Shown here in pieces: positions 1-11,500 of a stretch of 64,000 bases of DNA. The notes below the pieces were generated by a model. It was not told where the DNA came from. It saw only the letters and a program-made list of their open reading frames with translations, and made no database searches. Origin of the DNA: Antitrichia curtipendula (lineage: Eukaryota > Streptophyta > Bryopsida > Hypnales > Leucodontaceae); NCBI GenBank assembly GCA_951230915.1, contig OX579634.1, positions 43,599,570 through 43,663,569 on the forward strand. Direction: 5' to 3'. The position numbers and the translations under genes were made by a program. Numbering within the stretch: the first letter of the stretch is position 1; the number at the start of each line of letters is the position of its first letter.

Positions 1-756
1 AAATAATAGTTGGTTTAGTTTGGTTAATTTCAATATCCTTACAAAGTTGTTGAAGCCATATAGCTTCTTTAGTTGCATGTGTGGAAGCCATATACTCCGC
101 CTCCATACTTGAAAGAACCACTATTGATTGTTTTTTACTATGCCAACTCATAGCCCCTTGTCCTAGTAGAAAACAATATCCGGTTGTTGATTTACGGCCA
201 TCTACGTCACCTGCCCAATCGGAGTCGCAATATCCAGCAATTTGAATGTCTTTTACATTTGTACTTGAACCATAGTGCACTCCATGGGTGGCGGTACCAT
301 GTAGGTATCTCATAATTCGCTTAACCACACTCCAATGCTTGACACCCGGGTCCTCTAGATATTGGCTTATAGTACCAACTACAAACGCAATATCTGGTTG
401 TGTACAAATCATGGCATATACCAAACTTCCTACCGCACTTCGGTATGGAATGTTGGCCATGAATTTCTTTTCGTCAAATGTTTGAGGACACATGTCTTTT
501 GATAATTTTACATTGGCCTCTATAGGTGTAATTGAAGGTTTACAATTTTTCATTTTAAACCTTTCAAGTGTATCTTCTATATCCTTTTGTTGACTCAAAT
601 GGATGGTTCTATTTGCTCTATTATGTATAATTTGTAAACCTAAACAATAGTGCACCTCACCGTAATCTTTCATTTCAAATTGTTGAGATAAAACTTGCTT
701 AGTGTATTTCAACAAATTTGTATTGTTGCTAAATAAAATAGCATTGTCTACATATA
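1..756 (-). pseudogene. copia polyprotein fragment: end of reverse transcriptase and RNase H
   Basis: Translation of the minus strand gives the end of a copia reverse transcriptase followed by RNase H. Visible blocks are the start of the YVDD-type motif at the right border, CLGLQI, the RSAVGSLVYAM block, ADWAGD-like SDWAGD and the SMEAEYMA block of RNase H. The frame looks largely open. The fragment begins exactly where the MULE target duplication (745-756) cuts the YVD codons, and the missing upstream half resumes at 17294. It belongs to the copia element that continues to 21717. The end of the polyprotein and the 3' LTR lie to the left of the window. Confidence 0.9.
745..756. repeat. Left target-site duplication of the large MULE
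   Basis: TGTCTACATATA here is repeated exactly at 17294-17305. Removing 757-17305 rejoins the copia reverse transcriptase reading frame across its YVDD motif. That shows the 12 bases (or 9-11 of them) are a duplicated target and not chance identity. Confidence 0.85.
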
Positions 757-1125
757 CAACGACGCTAGCGTGCGAGCCTAGAGCGGCGAGCTTGTGAGCT
801 GTGAGCGTAGAGTTTGTAAGCTTGTGAGCCTTGAAAACTTAAAAAGAATTAAAAAATCCCCCTAAAAAATTTTCAACTGAAAAAAATAAAAATAAAAATA
901 AAAAATGCTATATTTAGTAATCAACGACGCTAATTTGTCAGCTTGGAGCTGTGAGCCTGTGAGCGTGGAGCGTGGAGCCTGTGAGCCTAAAGCCTAAAGA
1001 AAAAAACAAAAACGTTTTTGGTCCCCAATTTTTTTTTTTGGGTTAAAAAATTCAGAAAATTGAGTTTTTTCTACTATTAATTGTAAATTTGGGACCTATG
1101 ACCATATATCCTATGACCGTGGATT
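757..1125 (+). repeat. Left terminal region of the MULE with GTGAGC subterminal repeats
   Basis: Starts CAACGACGCTAGCG and contains many GTGAGC/GAGC words; a second partial copy of the terminus (CAACGACGCTAA) occurs near 924. An A/T-rich stretch separates it from a 'gacctatgacc...cctatgaccgtgg' block at about 1093-1122 that recurs inverted near the right end. Such subterminal arrays are typical transposase-binding regions; this role is inferred. Confidence 0.7.
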
Positions 1126-2557
1126 GGTAAATATTTTATGTGGTATTTGAATTCTTTGTAGTAGAAAAATATCCTCCACATAGTGAGACTGAGAGTCATT
1201 TCTTATGAAGGTTACGATTTTGAAGAAACCTTGGCTCCAAAAAGATTAGAACAGTGTTGTGGTGACCATAGTGTTGTCACAAAAAATTTAGAAAAATAAA
1301 TGACGGTGTCGTGTTGAGAGTGGGAGTCATTTCTCATTGAGTTGAACCTTAAGGATTTAGGGTCTGTATGGATATCAAAGGCAAATAAAGAAAGCTCATA
1401 AACCAATTGAGGCAAAGTATGTACATGCTTTGTTTATTATTCTATATGTGCTTTATCTATACATGCTTCAGTTAGTATTTTCAACAAAATGACAAAGTAC
1501 TGGTGGGAATATAATTCTCCACATACTGACGGAGAAAGGCTATTCCCCCACACGGTACCTTGTCATGTAAGACCATCGAAGATGACACCTCTTATAGTGA
1601 CACGTTCTAGAATGCCAATTGTTATGGGACATATGAATGAGAACCCTGAAATTCTGGTCTTGTAACTTCCTCGGCCTTTTCATCACTTATCACCACTCTG
1701 CACTTACATACTAGCATTGTTGGTAAATGAAGCAATAAAATAGGAAAAATGGATGTAGAAGAAATAGGAAAGGAAAAAACAGCAAACAAACGAAATTCTT
1801 CTCATATTCATATGTTGGATGAGAGATCAACATTGCTGGATGAGAGATCAACATTGTAGTTTTGGGTCATTCATACTTTCTTCTTCATTCTTTCTGTATG
1901 CAGTTTTGGGTTGTTGCCAAAATGAACTATCATTTTCATAGTGATTTTTTGATCTGTGGTTATAACTTCTTAATTATGTCCCATAGCATATAACAAAACA
2001 ATCGTATATAGAATTTTCATTGAAATTGTATCCTCTTTTTAAAAATTTCATAATGTCTTTGTGAATTTGAAAGCCTATATTGTTAATTTGTCACATTTGT
2101 AGATTTTGGATTTAGGAATACTATTCAACAAATGACTTTAATGATTTTCATATAAAATTTTGTAGTCAATTCCTATAAGTAGTGGAGTCGTTCTTTGCAA
2201 AGAACATCATGAAATCCATAATTTTATGTCCTCCACATTTGTACAAATAGGCAATCTCACCAGAGTATTTGTCAACTTTTTCTATTTCACAAACTAAGTA
2301 TGGAGTTGAAAGATTGCATTACATAATAATTGTTGTATTACAAAGTTGTGCCAGTGGTAGCTTTCCTAAACCATTGCTTAGGAAAATGATTTCTACCACT
2401 GACTTGGAGAACCATCAAATTGAAAGATATTGACAAAAATTAATTTCTTGAAAGATGAGAGTTGCTACTACAATATAGTGGTTTGCCCTATACCTCTCTC
2501 TAATTATTGACTTTCAGAATTCCAGCCCTCGATAGCAGAAGTTTCACTTCATTGAAG
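1126..2557. other. Spacer between MULE left end and transposase gene
   Basis: AT-rich DNA without a convincing gene. It probably holds the 3' untranslated region of the transposase gene that ends at 2558. A short direct repeat (gctggatgagagatcaacatt) occurs twice near 1815-1855. Nothing else is recognised. Confidence 0.5.
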
Positions 2558-5500
2558 CTAAAGCTTGGGGCATGAATGAACTTGTCCTCTTTGGGATCCA
2601 TCTTGCAAAAATACCTGAAGGTAATAGATGTGTTTGCAGTTTACGTACTGCGGTCGACCACCAATTGCAGCAACAGCCATGTCAACAAAACTAGGGCAAG
2701 AGCATTCCGGGAACATACTAATGGAAATGCGGTACACATTTGAGGTACTGTTACTTCCAGTTTCTAAACATATTATGGCTCTAAGCCCTGGAAATGGTAG
2801 CATGGTTACACTCACAATGTTGCCCTTCACATTTCGAGCACTCTCCCACTTGTTCTCATGTTCAGTTGTTGGTGCGTTTGAAACCCTTCGAATGTTTTTT
2901 CCCTTTCGAGTTGTAGGATATTGATTCGGATTTGCAGGGCCTTCATGTTCAAAGGTAGTCGGCTCAAACAATCTTGATGTCGTGAACAGAGAACGGGGAG
3001 ACAGAGCCTCACGTGCTTGAAGACGAAATCCTGCATACTGGAGGAGAAGTGTCTCCTGCCTTGTTAGATTTGTGCTGATGAGGATTGGCCATACTTCTGG
3101 CACCTCAGGCCAATCCAGAATCCAAGGCCGTTGGGATCCCATCACACATCGTTGGATGTCATCTGAACAAAACCAGAAGTCCAAGATGACCACCTTTGTG
3201 GAATTATACTCTTTCTTCCGCCCACGATATGTTGGAGCTGGAGTGCCGTTGGAGCTCAAATGCCTAATTGCTATGCGAGCAAGACATTTTTTTCTAGTGC
3301 CACGTTGTTGTGCATGGCACTTCGCAGCAGATTTGTGTGAGAGTCTTGCAATGTGCCACTTGGACACATCACAATCTGACTCCATCACAGAGGTGACATG
3401 AGGAACCTCTGTAGCATTTGCAGTAACTGAAGTTTGTTGCGGTGCAGAAGAATGACCACATTTAGATCTAGTTTGAACCCTTGGTTGCGAAAAATTCACC
3501 TTGTCCGGACGATGTGAGTCACCATCCGAGCCAATGGGAAGATCCAGTTTCCTCTTTGAACTTCCAAAGATCTCTTCCCCCTCCAAGTGGGGAACTCAAG
3601 TGGCTATTTCATGAATCCCTTGTAGTTGGTTCAAAGCCTCCATGAGCTTCTTAGGATCTCCGCTTCGGCGAGCAGCTCTCAGTTTCAGCTCTTGCTTTGA
3701 AGGCCCTGTTCCGGATGCAGAACCGTTTAAGTAGGCCCGATAGTTTGTCATCTGCATGAATGCACGCACACAATCATCACATGTTGCTGCGTACAAGTCA
3801 TTCCCGCGATTTCCCGACTGCTGCAACCACTTGTTGTGAATCGTCTCGGATAGATTGCATGAAGGCATATCTGCTTCTTCTTCTAGTGTCATTCCCTACA
3901 AGTTTCAATTCCAATGGTTAGATTCTGAACAACCCACGTTGCAGAGCGGAAACATTAAAACAATAATGATTTTGACAGAACAACTAAGACATACCATTTG
4001 CCAAAAACCACCCCACTGTCGATATCTGAAGTGCCCAAAAGCCAACCATAGATCCAGCTCCCGGATCCCATCTTCAGTGGCTGCTCCAGATGACAACCAC
4101 CATGCTCTAATTGCAAAGTACCTTGTCTCTGCTTCTTCTCGTGTCTTGGCGTCCTTGTATTGTTTGCAAAGCCGAATATGTTGTTGCTGCAAGTCTGTCT
4201 TGATCAGTTTTTGAGTATGCTTGTGGAGCAAACTACTCCAATGGAGTAGACATGTGCGTTCGAGATTCTCCATAGGTACTTTGGGGTCTCCCGAGCCAAA
4301 TACAATCCTCACCGCATTCCAATTTGCCATTGCACTATCCGTCATAAACCCCTTGAAATTTGGGTTCTCCACCCCATGTTTCTTCATAAGAGCGATCAAG
4401 CATCTCCACATGATGCACTGCACCTCTGTGTCCTCCGATTGCATATCGCACAAGGCAGTCGTCATAATCTTTGAGAATTCTGGATCATAGACATGGCAGG
4501 CCATTGTCGTCCACTCTTTTACATGCTTAACATGATCAAACATCAACCACGCATTCTCAAGATCACCACCTGGTTGCATCCGACGGACCAAGTCCACTCC
4601 ACTGCCAGGTCCAATCGCAAGCATTTTGAAAAGATACACCTTTTCCTTTCCTTGACCTGGAAATACACTATCGTGAATGTAATCAATGGTAGAATCACGC
4701 TTCAAGTTTATGATTCGATCGATCACTCCACCTGATCCAATGTTCCGGAATGAAGAAATGATATTGCAAACATTTGGAGAACTCAGAATTTGAAACCGAT
4801 CCATCACCTCATCAAGTGCTTTTCCCTCAAGCATTACTTTTGGACTTGAGCCTCTGTGAACAAGATAGCTCTCCCAAAACTCTTTGCTAGCTGCCATAGC
4901 AATAGCTGAGTTTGTTGCTGTTGGAGTTTTCAACACTTCCTCCCCAATGAGTGTCGATATGTTGCTTAGTAACTCGCGACAAGTTCCGAGAGCGACAGAG
5001 TGAGAATGATTTCCTAAGTATATGCAGCCTCGAATTTTTCCATCCTTACTTGCAGTATAGTAGATCCTAGCATGACACACATTAACACAAGTGGGAGGAC
5101 TCTTACATATCCTACAGAGGATAGTGCTTCCTACTGGAGGATCACTACCAACTTTGAAAGAGTCTTTTGAACAGCCTATCCACTCGGTTTCATTCCTTGA
5201 CGCAGATCTACTAAAGAAGTTACACTGTGGATTTGTGCATGCCAATTGTCCAACACAATGTGACTTTCTGAATGTCAAATTGTCTTCATTGTGGATGTTG
5301 GTAGTGAACGTCCTGCACCAGATATTCCCATCGTATCGTTTGTCCATACCGTCCAACATAGTATGTAAACCTTTACTAGATGAAGTACTTGGCAAAGGTG
5401 GCAACTGGAAAACAACATTTCCATTGTACGAAGGCGGAAGACATTGCACTGGATAAAAAGGAATGTCATCAAATTTCATTCCTGCAAATTCGTTCCTAGC

Positions 5501-6088
5501 CCCTTGAACCTCACCTAGACGACGCAAGCATTGAAGAAGACTTGGTGTCTCATCGTAGATGGGTAAAAGAGGAGGGATATCAGTAGTTTCAAATTTTGGT
5601 TTGGAACACTGTGTTGCAGGAACATCTGGAGAGTCACCCTCAGATTCACTAGACAACTCTATAATAGGCTCTAGACGCTCTTTTTTAATGGAACGTAGCA
5701 GAGGAGGTGTGACATACGACTGTTTAGGAAAAGACGGATCACTTGGACTGGAAGGTGTACCGCACGACATATCTACTGAAAATGTTTTGGATTGGCGGTT
5801 GGAAATTTCAGTACACGCAACCATAGTAGCGAACGGGACTCCAAAGGCCCTATAGTGTCCAGGAGTAAGCAACCAGAATTGCTCATCTCCTCCTTCAACC
5901 TTTGGCTGGAAGATGCATTCCTTCACCTCACCGGACTCCATTACCTCCTCCTCAACATATATGGAAGACTCTTCAAATCTAAATCGCACATGAAGTAAAT
6001 GACTGGACATCTTTGCCAATCCTAATTCATTCACAAACATCTTGAAAGGGACCTCGTGACCATCAGCTCTAACCGATGCCATATTCAT
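2558..6088 (-). CDS. Mutator-like transposase with N-terminal zinc cluster and C-terminal SWIM finger (one in-frame stop)
   Basis: Likely the transposase that moves the surrounding 16.5-kb element. Proposed exons: 6088-3995 and about 3893-2558, with a GTATGT...TAG intron between them. Exon 1 gives 698 residues. A Cys/His cluster (Cys278, 284, 289, 306, 325, 328, 334, 338, 355 and His361/363) resembles the GCM/WRKY-like zinc domains of MULEs. An RNase H-fold core follows with Asp518 (LMFDHV) and Asp584 (FMTDSAMANWNAV), then a CxxH typical of MULEs after the second Asp. Exon 2 carries a basic region and a SWIM finger (CSC...CKH, about 2605-2675). A single in-frame TGA at 3596-3598 breaks exon 2; the frame is otherwise open on both sides. 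It is either a recently disabled gene or a sequence error. It is divergent from the ParB-methyltransferase gene. The third catalytic acid was not assigned. Confidence 0.85.
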
Positions 6089-6280
6089 GGTGACGGTGAA
6101 ATTTCAATTACATCAGAAGGGAAGAAATTTCATACTCTACAAGAACTTTGTCTTTTCTATTCTAACTCAGAGTTTCTAAAGCAGAACTAACATGACATCA
6201 AATAAAGTAACGAGTGAACACTTGAGAGAATTCCGAGGATGCTATGCACAGTTCATAAATTTGAAAAGTATGACATTAAA

Positions 6281-6555
6281 TTGCGCCGCCACCAATTCAG
6301 GGGAATGTAAATTGGAAGGTGTATATTGTCTGCATCTCCACTGACAAACAGTATGAGCAAAAGTTGCGGCGCACTGACAACATAATGTATTCCTGCTTTC
6401 CCATTATGTTCAATTACATGATACATCTTCAATGGGAAGGCAGGAAGACATTATGTTGTCAGGGTGCCGCAACTTTTGCTCATGCCGTTTGTCAGTAAAG
6501 ATGCACACAATATACAACTTCCAATTCTAGTTCCCCTAAATTGGCGGCAGCGCAA
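6281..6555. mobile_element. Foldback MITE, about 275 bp
   Basis: Long imperfect inverted arms (about 115 bp) start TTGCGCCGCCACCAATT and end in its near complement. Each arm contains the AGTTGCGGC.. / ..GCCGCAACTT segment around a spacer near 6400-6430. Flanking TTAAA on both sides may be the target duplication, but the A/T context makes its length ambiguous. It lies inside the large MULE between its two genes, so it inserted into the MULE or was carried by it. Confidence 0.8.
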
Positions 6556-7730
6556 TTAAAAGGAACCGTTGAAACAGGCGGCTAAGTCAGGAGATTGTAA
6601 TTTAAGCACTCTTGAATTAGTGGTTGTTCATGATTCTTCACTAAATAGTATATCAATCTAGAGAGGCTATAGGTGCTATGTGTAGGAAGCTTTTCAAAAT
6701 TGCAAATGGCGCTCTTCATGTTCTGATAAGGCGGCCATAAAGTTGTCAGTCATAAAGGTTTCACGTTCTTCATTGGAAGACTATTGAATAGCCTTCACGA
6801 TGCATTGAAGCTTGCTTTGGAGAGTATGTAAGGACTTCCATCACATTGTTCATTTCAATACATTTTGTAGCGAAAAATTTAGAAGATAGAGCAGATATGC
6901 ATATTATGCTTCTTGCTACATGCACGTAGAGGACTTCAGTGTTTTTTTGGGTATTGCGAAGGGAAAGAAAAGGAGACAGCAAAGGCCACTTCTATTCTCT
7001 TCTTTGAAGGCACTTAAGAGATCTAGGATGAAAGGCAAGAAGGTAGTATCGAAGGCAAGTGAAGCTACACCCGGAGCCATCCGGATGCTTGGTTACGAAG
7101 AAAGAAGTAGCAGCGTGGAGGTGGACGGGGTGCGTACGAACTTGGAGGCTCTAGTAGGAATGTCATAGGACATCATCAGCGAACATCAGGTGGTTGGAGA
7201 GGACATCGAAACCGTAAGCATCCTCCTAAATTAAATTTTAAATTTGGGATATGAAAATTAAGAGATTTTCTGAATTTTTTTCCTTCGCTTTGTACGTGAA
7301 TATTATTGCACCAACCACATCTCAATCGATACCTTGTTAGGCTGTGTTTTGTTTTGTTTCACGTTGAGATCTCCTGGACCGTCCGTCCGATGGTGGTGTT
7401 CTTGGTACCATTGGAAAGCTCTCAGCAAGGAAGGGTGCACGGGCTTCATTTCACGGGGTTTGGAGCTACGGTTGGAAAGTTATTGAATTTTGAACTATTT
7501 ATGAGTCAATAAATTAGAAAATTACTTTTTCTATGATAATGGTCGCGTTCTTGGTACCTTTGGAAAGGTCTTTGCAAGGGGAAGTGCACGGGCATTGTTT
7601 TGTGGCGTTCAGACCGACGGAATGAAAGAGATTGAATTATGTGGATAACGGCACAGGGCCACACCGCCACACTAGTAGGACTTAATTTGTTAAACAAATC
7701 GATACCCAGGCTGTCTTTAGAGTCTTCTGA

Positions 7731-7925
7731 GCGTTAGAATCTCCATCTAAAAATATGTACCCCGTGCAGTCAAAATGTAGTGAGCGTTAGAATCTCCATC
7801 TGAAAATATGTGTACCCTATGCAGTCAAAATCTAGTGACTGTTAGAATTTCCATCTAAAAATATGTACCCCATGCAGTCAAAATCTAGTGAGCGTTAAAA
7901 TGTCCATCTAAAAAAATGTACCTGA
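7731..7925. repeat. Tandem repeat, about 53-56 bp x 4
   Basis: Four successive copies of a unit reading 'gagcgttagaatctccatc' followed by 'taaaaatatgtacccc' and 'gcagtcaaaatctagt', with a few base changes and small length differences between copies. Located between the two MULE genes. No function is evident. Confidence 0.85.
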
Positions 7926-8309
7926 GTTTCTGTAATTGAAATCTGACCATTGAGAGCACTGGGAGGACCGAAAAACTTGGAAATGAGTCGTCTGGACTTG
8001 GACATGATGGACGAGCGATGAAAGTTGAAAAGCATGCTCGGGTGTAAAACGAGTGGCTTCCTTCGCTTTGCTGCAAGCAGCCAGACCCACTGAGCTCAAT
8101 TTCGGTCCCTCTTCCGCACGGTCCAGTGAAGATGAGCTCGGCACCTGTACTTGAAGCCAAGAACTTGTAAATCCCACAAAGTTCATGAACCTCATTTTCA
8201 ACGGCATTGATTGCTGCAGGGGTGCCATAGCCTGACACCCACTACCTTTATTTCGAACCACTTGAAATTAGGAAGGAGCGCCGAGCAGACTGCCGAGAAT
8301 GATGGATCG

Positions 8310-8440
8310 TCTTCCTCTACTGTGTTCGAAATTCTGAGTCGTCTCTACTGTGCTCGAAATTCTGAGTCGTCTCTACTGTGCTCGAAATTCTGATCGTCTG
8401 AATCAGCTTGCTCTCCTGTGCTTCGAAATTCTGATCGTCT
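8310..8440. repeat. Short tandem repeat, about 30 bp unit, 4 imperfect copies
   Basis: Units carry 'ctctactgtgctcgaaattctg' with variants, directly upstream of the first coding exon of the ParB-methyltransferase gene, probably in its 5' leader or a leader intron. Confidence 0.75.
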
Positions 8441-8585
8441 TCGTCACTACTGCTCTTTTGATCTTTACTGTTTGCTAGAAGTGCCGCATTCTGGTAAAAC
8501 CTCGCACCTACCAAGACTACCTCATTTGCTTACATTGCTCTTTTTGTCATGCACTGACGTTTCTGGTTTTGAATTGCAGGTGAAA

Positions 8586-11500
8586 ATGGACGAGAGACGG
8601 TCAACTAGGAGTGCGAACAAGAAGAAGGACGAGCAATCATCGCGGACGAGTAAGCGCGTCACCCGGAAGAAGAAGCGCTCTCCACAACCGGTTAGTCAAG
8701 AATTTAAATCAACCCTGATTATGCACAGCTCCCATTTGGATGATGCAGCAGCAAATTTGTTTTTTCTTACTTGACTCTTGCGGTACCGCAACAGCGATGG
8801 GGAAGCTTTCCAAGCTCTCGGCATTGATTTGGCCTTTCTTCCTCCTCTTGCGGTACCGCAACTAAGCGCAACTAAGTGGTGCCGCAAATTACCAGAGCCT
8901 CGTTTTTGAGCTGGAGACACCCTAGACTCTTGCGGTACCGCAATTGAGCTGTGGGAAGCTTAGCGAAGCATCAATCTTGATTTTAATTGATTCAGCAACT
9001 GGCCTTGACATTGCTTGGGAGTGAGCGCAGCAGACAGGACTAGCAGATCATGTAGCATTACCGTTCGAAGCGTTAGTGCGAGTACATTATGTATCCCAGA
9101 AGCTGGTGGTACAGAATTCTTTCTCGGGAAGTAGCTGTACCACAAATCATAGCTGGAGTCGTTCCTAGACAGTTGCGGTACCGCAACTAAGCGGTGGGAA
9201 TTAGAAAGTCCAGAATTTCCACCCCATTATTATCCATCCTCCCGATCATCGGCTTCGGTTGAATATCCGATTCATGAACTTCGTCTTGAAGCAAATTGAC
9301 CGCCCATTCACCGAAGATCCCAGAAGCTGGTGGTACAGAATTCTTTCTCGGGAAGTAGCTGTACCACAAATCATAGCTGGAGTCGTTCCTAGACAGTTGC
9401 GGTACCGCAACTAAGCGGTGGGAATTAGAAAGTCCAGAATTTCCACCCCATTATTATCCATCCTCCCGATCATCGGCTTCGGTTGAATATCCGATTCATG
9501 AACTTCGTCTTGAAGCAAATTGACCGCCCATTCACCGAAGACCGCTGGTCGGAATAATTTCTCCATGATCAGCCAAGACCCTAGTCGCCGACTTTCACAG
9601 CACTTTGTTTCCAACAGATCAGTCAAGCAAAGAACCGAAGTCTAGGCACCAAAGTCTAGGCACCTAGCTCACGAATTCTTATTTCGGAGGTGTAGCTCCC
9701 CCGGCCTGAATTCAAACCCACAGAAATTTCAACCCAGTGGCTGAATGACTGACTAATGAGTTCACCCCGCCCCGCCCCCCTACCAACTTGCACATCGTCG
9801 TTGATCTGCGGATCCCAACGTGTCTGTGCGCCAACGTGTCTCCACCAATCCCAATTCATTCAGTCTGAGCCAAGCAGAACTCTGCTGGTTCTGCACGAGG
9901 TCGACTAGATTTTTGTCAGTTTTTTTATTTTCAATTTTGCTCTCCAGTACCTTAGCGTGCTTGCGGCACCGCAACTAATTTCCTAGGCAGCTTGAGCAGA
10001 ATCACATGCTGCATTTGGCTTTATTCCCGCCACTTGCTTTATTAATTTTTTCTCCACAAAACTTGCGGCACCGCAAGACTGAAATGCGCGATGCAGAAAA
10101 GCACATGATGCTTCATTTTCCAGTTCGTTTAAAATTCTCCCGGACCTTAAGTCTGCTTGCGGCACCGCAAGTTAGAGAGCGCCAGTTAGATTATCTTAAA
10201 TTGTGTTAGATTATCGGCTGATAGTAATCGTGTTAAATTGGCTGGATCTCTATGTAATTTGTATTTGTTTAGCGTATTAATACATACAATTGAATTTAAC
10301 GTATTAATACATACAAATGTATTTTACGTATTAATTTAAATGACGTTAATTACTTAGAAATAACGTTTTTAAGAAATTCAATTTTTTTTTAATATTTTTT
10401 TTTTATTCTCTTCTTTTAATTAAAGAAATAAAATTTTGTAAAGTTGAATTAAATTGAGGGTCAAGGTATTTGGCATTAAACTGAATCCAGGCAACCAGAA
10501 CAGAACTCCTAGCTTCTCCAAAGCTTGTCCGAAGCTTCAATACGGGTCTTTAATTTCTGTCAATTATGTGGATTTCTATTTTTTTTTTTTGGGGTTTGAT
10601 ACTTGCGGCACCGCAAGGCTAATTGGTTTGATCAAAACTTAAGCACTCATCAAAATTTGAGCGGATCTGGATTGCCCATTTTTTATTCTTATTCTACAAA
10701 TTGTTTTGTCTTGTGATTTAGCTTATTAGTAATTGAATTGCTTGAGAAATTAAAGCAAAATATTGATGCTCAAGAATTCTCCATCTTAACCTTGGACCAC
10801 TTTTGTCATGTGTCTCATTGTATAGGATTAATTTTGGCTCATTTGTTTCAGGGATGTATGCCATCCCGGCCTAAACCCAAGTCGTTTCATGTTTTTTGAA
10901 GCAAATATTGAATTGCAAATGAATTTTCAAATGAGTTGCATTGTAGGTGCCTATTCATGACCCTAGGTCTTCTAAATCGACACCCTTGGAACTTTAGGAG
11001 AGGTATGTGAGCAAGGAGAATGTTTAGCAATGTATAGAGTAGGTTTTTAATGCCCGCTCCATTTGAGAGCCTACTACCTTACCCGTTCCATTACGTCACA
11101 ATTCTTTAGTGATATATTTTTTTGAATGAAGTATTTGGGTTCTTGACTTCTATAATCAATTTTAAATCACCACTTGATTGTTTGGACCAATGGTTTAGGG
11201 TCTTGCGGTACCGCAATAAGGTTCACCAAACATTTGAACTTGACAATAGGTTTGGGTTAGATTTCTCAGAAAATAATTTTTATTGCTTTGTGGGCATGCA
11301 TTACCTTTTTAAGAGACCTTAATTTTGAGGGTGTGCATTGATTTACTAAGTCAATTCTTTACATACACTTTTTACATCACCAATAAGATTTCTTGCGCGA
11401 ATGCAAGGGAATTGGGGATCATAAAGTTTCAGTTGAATGATCACTGTCCTAATTAATGCTTGTACTAATCTATACTTTTCATTTAAATAATACTAATTAG

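Larger units (their letters stand above)
6556..8585. other. Intergenic spacer between the divergent MULE genes, repeat-rich
   Basis: No gene is recognised. An open frame at 6920-7168 (basic, 82 residues) and one at 7885-8238 on the minus strand have no family features. Two diverged copies of a segment containing 'tggaaag...gcaagg...gtgcacgggc' occur at 7400-7500 and 7555-7650. A four-copy tandem repeat lies at 7731-7925 and a short repeat at 8310-8440. The 5' untranslated region and promoter of the ParB-methyltransferase gene should lie near the right end, since an AG acceptor (ttgcag) sits at 8579 just before the ATG. Confidence 0.5.

Noticed and set aside
6920..7168. Small basic protein between the MULE genes
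   Set aside because: 82 residues, no family features, no splice partner, and no counterpart seen in the decayed copy.
7885..8261. Minus-strand open frames of 117 residues
   Set aside because: Two overlapping frames of equal length and no recognisable motif; probably chance openness, though a captured gene fragment cannot be excluded.
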